7,812 nt of DNA. Origin: Anderseniella sp. Lineage in GTDB: Bacteria > Pseudomonadota > Alphaproteobacteria > Rhizobiales > Aestuariivirgaceae. The position numbers and the translations under genes are program-made. The stretch's first letter is position 1, and every line of letters starts with the position of its first letter. Of this stretch, positions 5,294 through 7,812 are shown in pieces. The stretch lies in NCBI GenBank assembly GCA_013041995.1, contig JABDRA010000129.1, positions 1 to 7,812 on the forward strand, written 5' to 3'. The notes under the pieces were generated by a model. That model did no database searches, was not told where the DNA came from, and saw only the letters and a program-made list of their open reading frames with translations.

Positions 5294-7812
5294 ATGACCG
5301 ATCAGTCGCTTGACAGTTTCAAATGCCGCAAGACCCTCAAGGTGGGAAACAAGTCGTATGTCTATTATTCACTCAAGACGGCTGAGAAAAACGGTCTCGA
5401 TGGTATTTCATCCCTGCCGTCTTCCCTGAAGGTTCTTCTTGAGAACCTGCTGCGCCACGAAGACGGGCGCACGGTCACCAAAACCGACATCGAAGCGATG
5501 GCCAAATGGGTCAAGGCAAAGGGAAAATCCAACCGTGAGATTGCGTTCCGTCCAGCCCGTGTGCTGATGCAGGACTTTACCGGCGTTCCCGCCGTTGTTG
5601 ACCTGGCCGCGATGCGTGATGCCATGGTTGATCTGGGCGGCAATCCGAAGAAGATCAATCCGCTGGCACCCGTTGATCTTGTCATCGACCACTCCGTGAT
5701 GGTGGATTTTTTTGGTACCGCAGGCGCGTTCAAGAAAAACGTAAACATGGAATATGACCGCAATGGCGAGCGCTACAAGTTCCTGAAATGGGGCCAGGAC
5801 GCATTTGACAATTTCAGGGTTGTCCCGCCCGGCACCGGCATCTGCCACCAGGTGAACCTGGAATATCTTGCCAAGACCGTGTGGACCAAGAAGCAGAAAG
5901 TGAACGGCAAGCCGGCAACGGTTGCCTATCCCGACACGCTGGTCGGAACGGATTCACATACCACAATGGTCAACGGCCTGGCCGTTCTCGGTTGGGGCGT
6001 GGGCGGCATCGAGGCCGAAGCCGCCATGCTGGGGCAGCCGATTTCCATGCTGATCCCGGAAGTGGTTGGTTTCAAGCTGACCGGCAAGCTGGCCAAGGGC
6101 ACCACCGCGACAGACCTGGTTTTGCGGGTTGTCGAAATGCTGCGCATCAAGGGCGTGGTCGGAAAATTCGTGGAGTTCTATGGCCCGGGCTTAAGCAATC
6201 TGTCGCTGGAAGATCAGGCTACCATCGCCAACATGGCTCCGGAATACGGTGCGACATGCGGTTTCTTCACAACATCCAACGAAACGCTTGCCTACCTCCA
6301 GGGCACCGGTCGGGCCAAGGCCCAGGTGGACCTGGTTGAAAAATACGCCAAGACACAAGGCATGTTCCGCACCAAGTCCACGCCGGACCCTGTGTTCACC
6401 TCGACCATTGAACTTGACCTCGGTGATGTGGTTCCCGCGATTTCCGGACCCAAGCGGCCACAGGACCGGGTTATCCTGTCCGAGGCAACAACCGCCTTTG
6501 CCACGGCCATGGAAACCGAATTCAAACAGGCCGATGAAATGACAAAGCGTCATGAAGTATCCGGTGCAAACTATGACATTGGTCATGGCGACGTGGTCAT
6601 CGCTGCGATCACATCATGCACCAATACGTCCAACCCGACGGTGATGATCGGTGCCGGACTGCTGGCCCGCAATGCCGCCAAGTTCGGTCTCAAGGTGAAG
6701 CCCTGGGTAAAGACATCCCTGGCGCCGGGATCACAAGTGGTGACGGAATATCTCAAGTCTTCCGGTTTGCAGAAAGACCTGGACAAGATGGGATTTGACC
6801 TGGTGGGCTATGGCTGCACCACCTGTATCGGCAATTCCGGTCCGTTGCCGGAAAACATTTCAGAGGCCATCAGGGCGAACAACCTGGTGGCCTGTTCGGT
6901 GCTGTCGGGCAATCGCAACTTTGAAGGCCGGGTAAACCCGGACGTGCGTGCCAACTACCTGGCTTCACCGCCGCTGGTAGTTGCCTATGCGCTTGCCGGA
7001 TCCATGAACATCAATCTGACAACCGATCCGCTCGGCCATACGGCAAAGGGCGAACCGGTGTACCTGGCCGATATCTGGCCGGACGCCAAGGAGGTTGCTG
7101 AGTTCGTGCGCAAGAACGTGACCCGCAAGGCCTATCAGAGCCGTTACAAGGATGTGTTCAAGGGCGATGCCCAGTGGCGCAAGATCAAGGTCGACGGCGG
7201 CATGACGTATGGTTGGGAGTCAACCTCCACCTATGTGCAGAACCCGCCGTATTTCGACGGCATGAAGATGGAGCCGGATGCGATACAGAATGTGGTGAAC
7301 GCCCGTATTCTGGGCCTGTTCAAGGATTCCATCACCACCGACCATATTTCTCCTGCAGGATCGATCAAGGCGGAAGGCCCGGCCGGCGATTACCTGACCG
7401 AGCACCAGATCCGTCCGATTGACTTCAACTCCTATGGTGCCCGGCGCGGCAATCATCAGGTGATGATGCGCGGCACGTTTGCCAATATCCGCATCAAGAA
7501 CCAGATGCTGTCGGGTGTCGAGGGCGGTTATACCAAGCACTACCCGTCCGGCAAACAGATGGCGATCTATGATGCGGCCATGAAGTATAAGGCTGAAGAC
7601 GTGCCACTGGTGGTGTTTGCCGGCAAGGAATATGGTACCGGCTCGTCACGGGACTGGGCAGCCAAGGGCACACGCCTTTTGGGTGTGCGGGCGGTGATTG
7701 CGCAGTCGTTCGAGCGTATTCACCGCTCAAATCTGATCGGCATGGGCGTGTTGCCGCTGCAGTTCCAGGGCGATGATAGCTGGGAGGCGCTGGGCCTGAA
7801 GGGCGACGAGAC
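5294..7812 (+). CDS. acnA: Aconitate hydratase A (3' partial)
   Basis: AcnA converts citrate to isocitrate through cis-aconitate in the citric acid cycle and is a cytoplasmic [4Fe-4S] enzyme of the AcnA/IRP1 branch. The frame is open from ATG 5294 to the window end: 839 complete codons of a protein usually near 890-900 residues, so about 50-60 C-terminal residues are missing. The start gives MTDQSLDSFKCRKTLKVG, usual for bacterial AcnA. Visible family motifs are FRPARVLMQDFTGVPA, VGTDSHTTMVNGL (DSH at 220-222), ITSCTNTSNP with cluster ligand Cys442, and GYGCTTCIGNSGP with ligands Cys508 and Cys511. A linker leads to the swivel domain, with DSITTDHISPAGS, GKEYGTGSSRDWAAKGT and SFERIHRSNLIGMG, which hold substrate-binding Arg and Ser residues. 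All three cluster cysteines are present, so an active enzyme is expected. The layout, with no N-terminal AcnB-type HEAT-like domain, excludes AcnB. It is transcribed away from the ccm operon. Confidence 0.97.
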   Translation, partial: MTDQSLDSFKCRKTLKVGNKSYVYYSLKTAEKNGLDGISSLPSSLKVLLENLLRHEDGRTVTKTDIEAMAKWVKAKGKSNREIAFRPARVLMQDFTGVPAVVDLAAMRDAMVDLGGNPKKINPLAPVDLVIDHSVMVDFFGTAGAFKKNVNMEYDRNGERYKFLKWGQDAFDNFRVVPPGTGICHQVNLEYLAKTVWTKKQKVNGKPATVAYPDTLVGTDSHTTMVNGLAVLGWGVGGIEAEAAMLGQPISMLIPEVVGFKLTGKLAKGTTATDLVLRVVEMLRIKGVVGKFVEFYGPGLSNLSLEDQATIANMAPEYGATCGFFTTSNETLAYLQGTGRAKAQVDLVEKYAKTQGMFRTKSTPDPVFTSTIELDLGDVVPAISGPKRPQDRVILSEATTAFATAMETEFKQADEMTKRHEVSGANYDIGHGDVVIAAITSCTNTSNPTVMIGAGLLARNAAKFGLKVKPWVKTSLAPGSQVVTEYLKSSGLQKDLDKMGFDLVGYGCTTCIGNSGPLPENISEAIRANNLVACSVLSGNRNFEGRVNPDVRANYLASPPLVVAYALAGSMNINLTTDPLGHTAKGEPVYLADIWPDAKEVAEFVRKNVTRKAYQSRYKDVFKGDAQWRKIKVDGGMTYGWESTSTYVQNPPYFDGMKMEPDAIQNVVNARILGLFKDSITTDHISPAGSIKAEGPAGDYLTEHQIRPIDFNSYGARRGNHQVMMRGTFANIRIKNQMLSGVEGGYTKHYPSGKQMAIYDAAMKYKAEDVPLVVFAGKEYGTGSSRDWAAKGTRLLGVRAVIAQSFERIHRSNLIGMGVLPLQFQGDDSWEALGLKGDE

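Noticed and set aside
5365..5848. Minus-strand frames opposite the acnA 5' part
   Set aside because: They are antisense to clearly conserved aconitase sequence and show no domain, so they are shadow frames.
1..7812. Mobile element, CRISPR, defence or biosynthetic system
   Set aside because: Apart from the spacers, nearly all of the window is covered by recognisable housekeeping genes plus one MarR regulator. I saw no transposase, long terminal repeats, spaced repeats, tRNA-like structure or toxin-antitoxin pair.

Overview
The window looks like chromosomal core DNA of an alphaproteobacterium, most likely of the Hyphomicrobiales (Rhizobiales) type. The evidence is the protein character of FtsY, YciB/IspZ, the Ccm proteins and aconitase A, moderately high GC by eye, and a gene neighbourhood (ftsY, septation protein, cytochrome c maturation genes, acnA) that I recall from that group. 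The genus cannot be named from the sequence alone.

Layout from left to right. Positions 1-987 (+) hold the 3' part of ftsY, the signal recognition particle receptor; its 5' end lies outside the window. Positions 980-1609 (+) hold a YciB/IspZ-type septation membrane protein that starts on TTG inside the last codons of ftsY. An AT-rich spacer (1610-1753) with several small palindromes leads into a MarR-family regulator (1754-2221, +). A probable rho-independent terminator (2267-2298) ends the marR transcript, and its hairpin runs into the 3' end of the convergent ccmG. The minus strand then carries a cytochrome c maturation operon, transcribed ccmA-ccmB-ccmC-ccmD-ccmG (5157 down to 2279). ccmD is a 59-residue gene that is easy to miss. 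A 136-base divergent spacer separates ccmA from acnA (5294 to the window end, +), which runs off the right edge.

How the genes work together. FtsY docks ribosomes making membrane proteins at the inner membrane, and the YciB-like protein is an envelope protein of the same transcription unit. CcmA, CcmB, CcmC and CcmD form the part of System I that loads haem onto the chaperone CcmE, which is not in the window. CcmG is the periplasmic thioredoxin-like reductant that keeps the apocytochrome CXXCH cysteines reduced. CcmE, CcmF and CcmH must be encoded elsewhere. AcnA is the [4Fe-4S] aconitase of the citric acid cycle.

I found no tRNA, rRNA, CRISPR array, insertion sequence, phage or defence genes, and no convincing undescribed system. 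The least ordinary segment is the MarR gene with its AT-rich, palindrome-containing leader, placed between two conserved housekeeping blocks.
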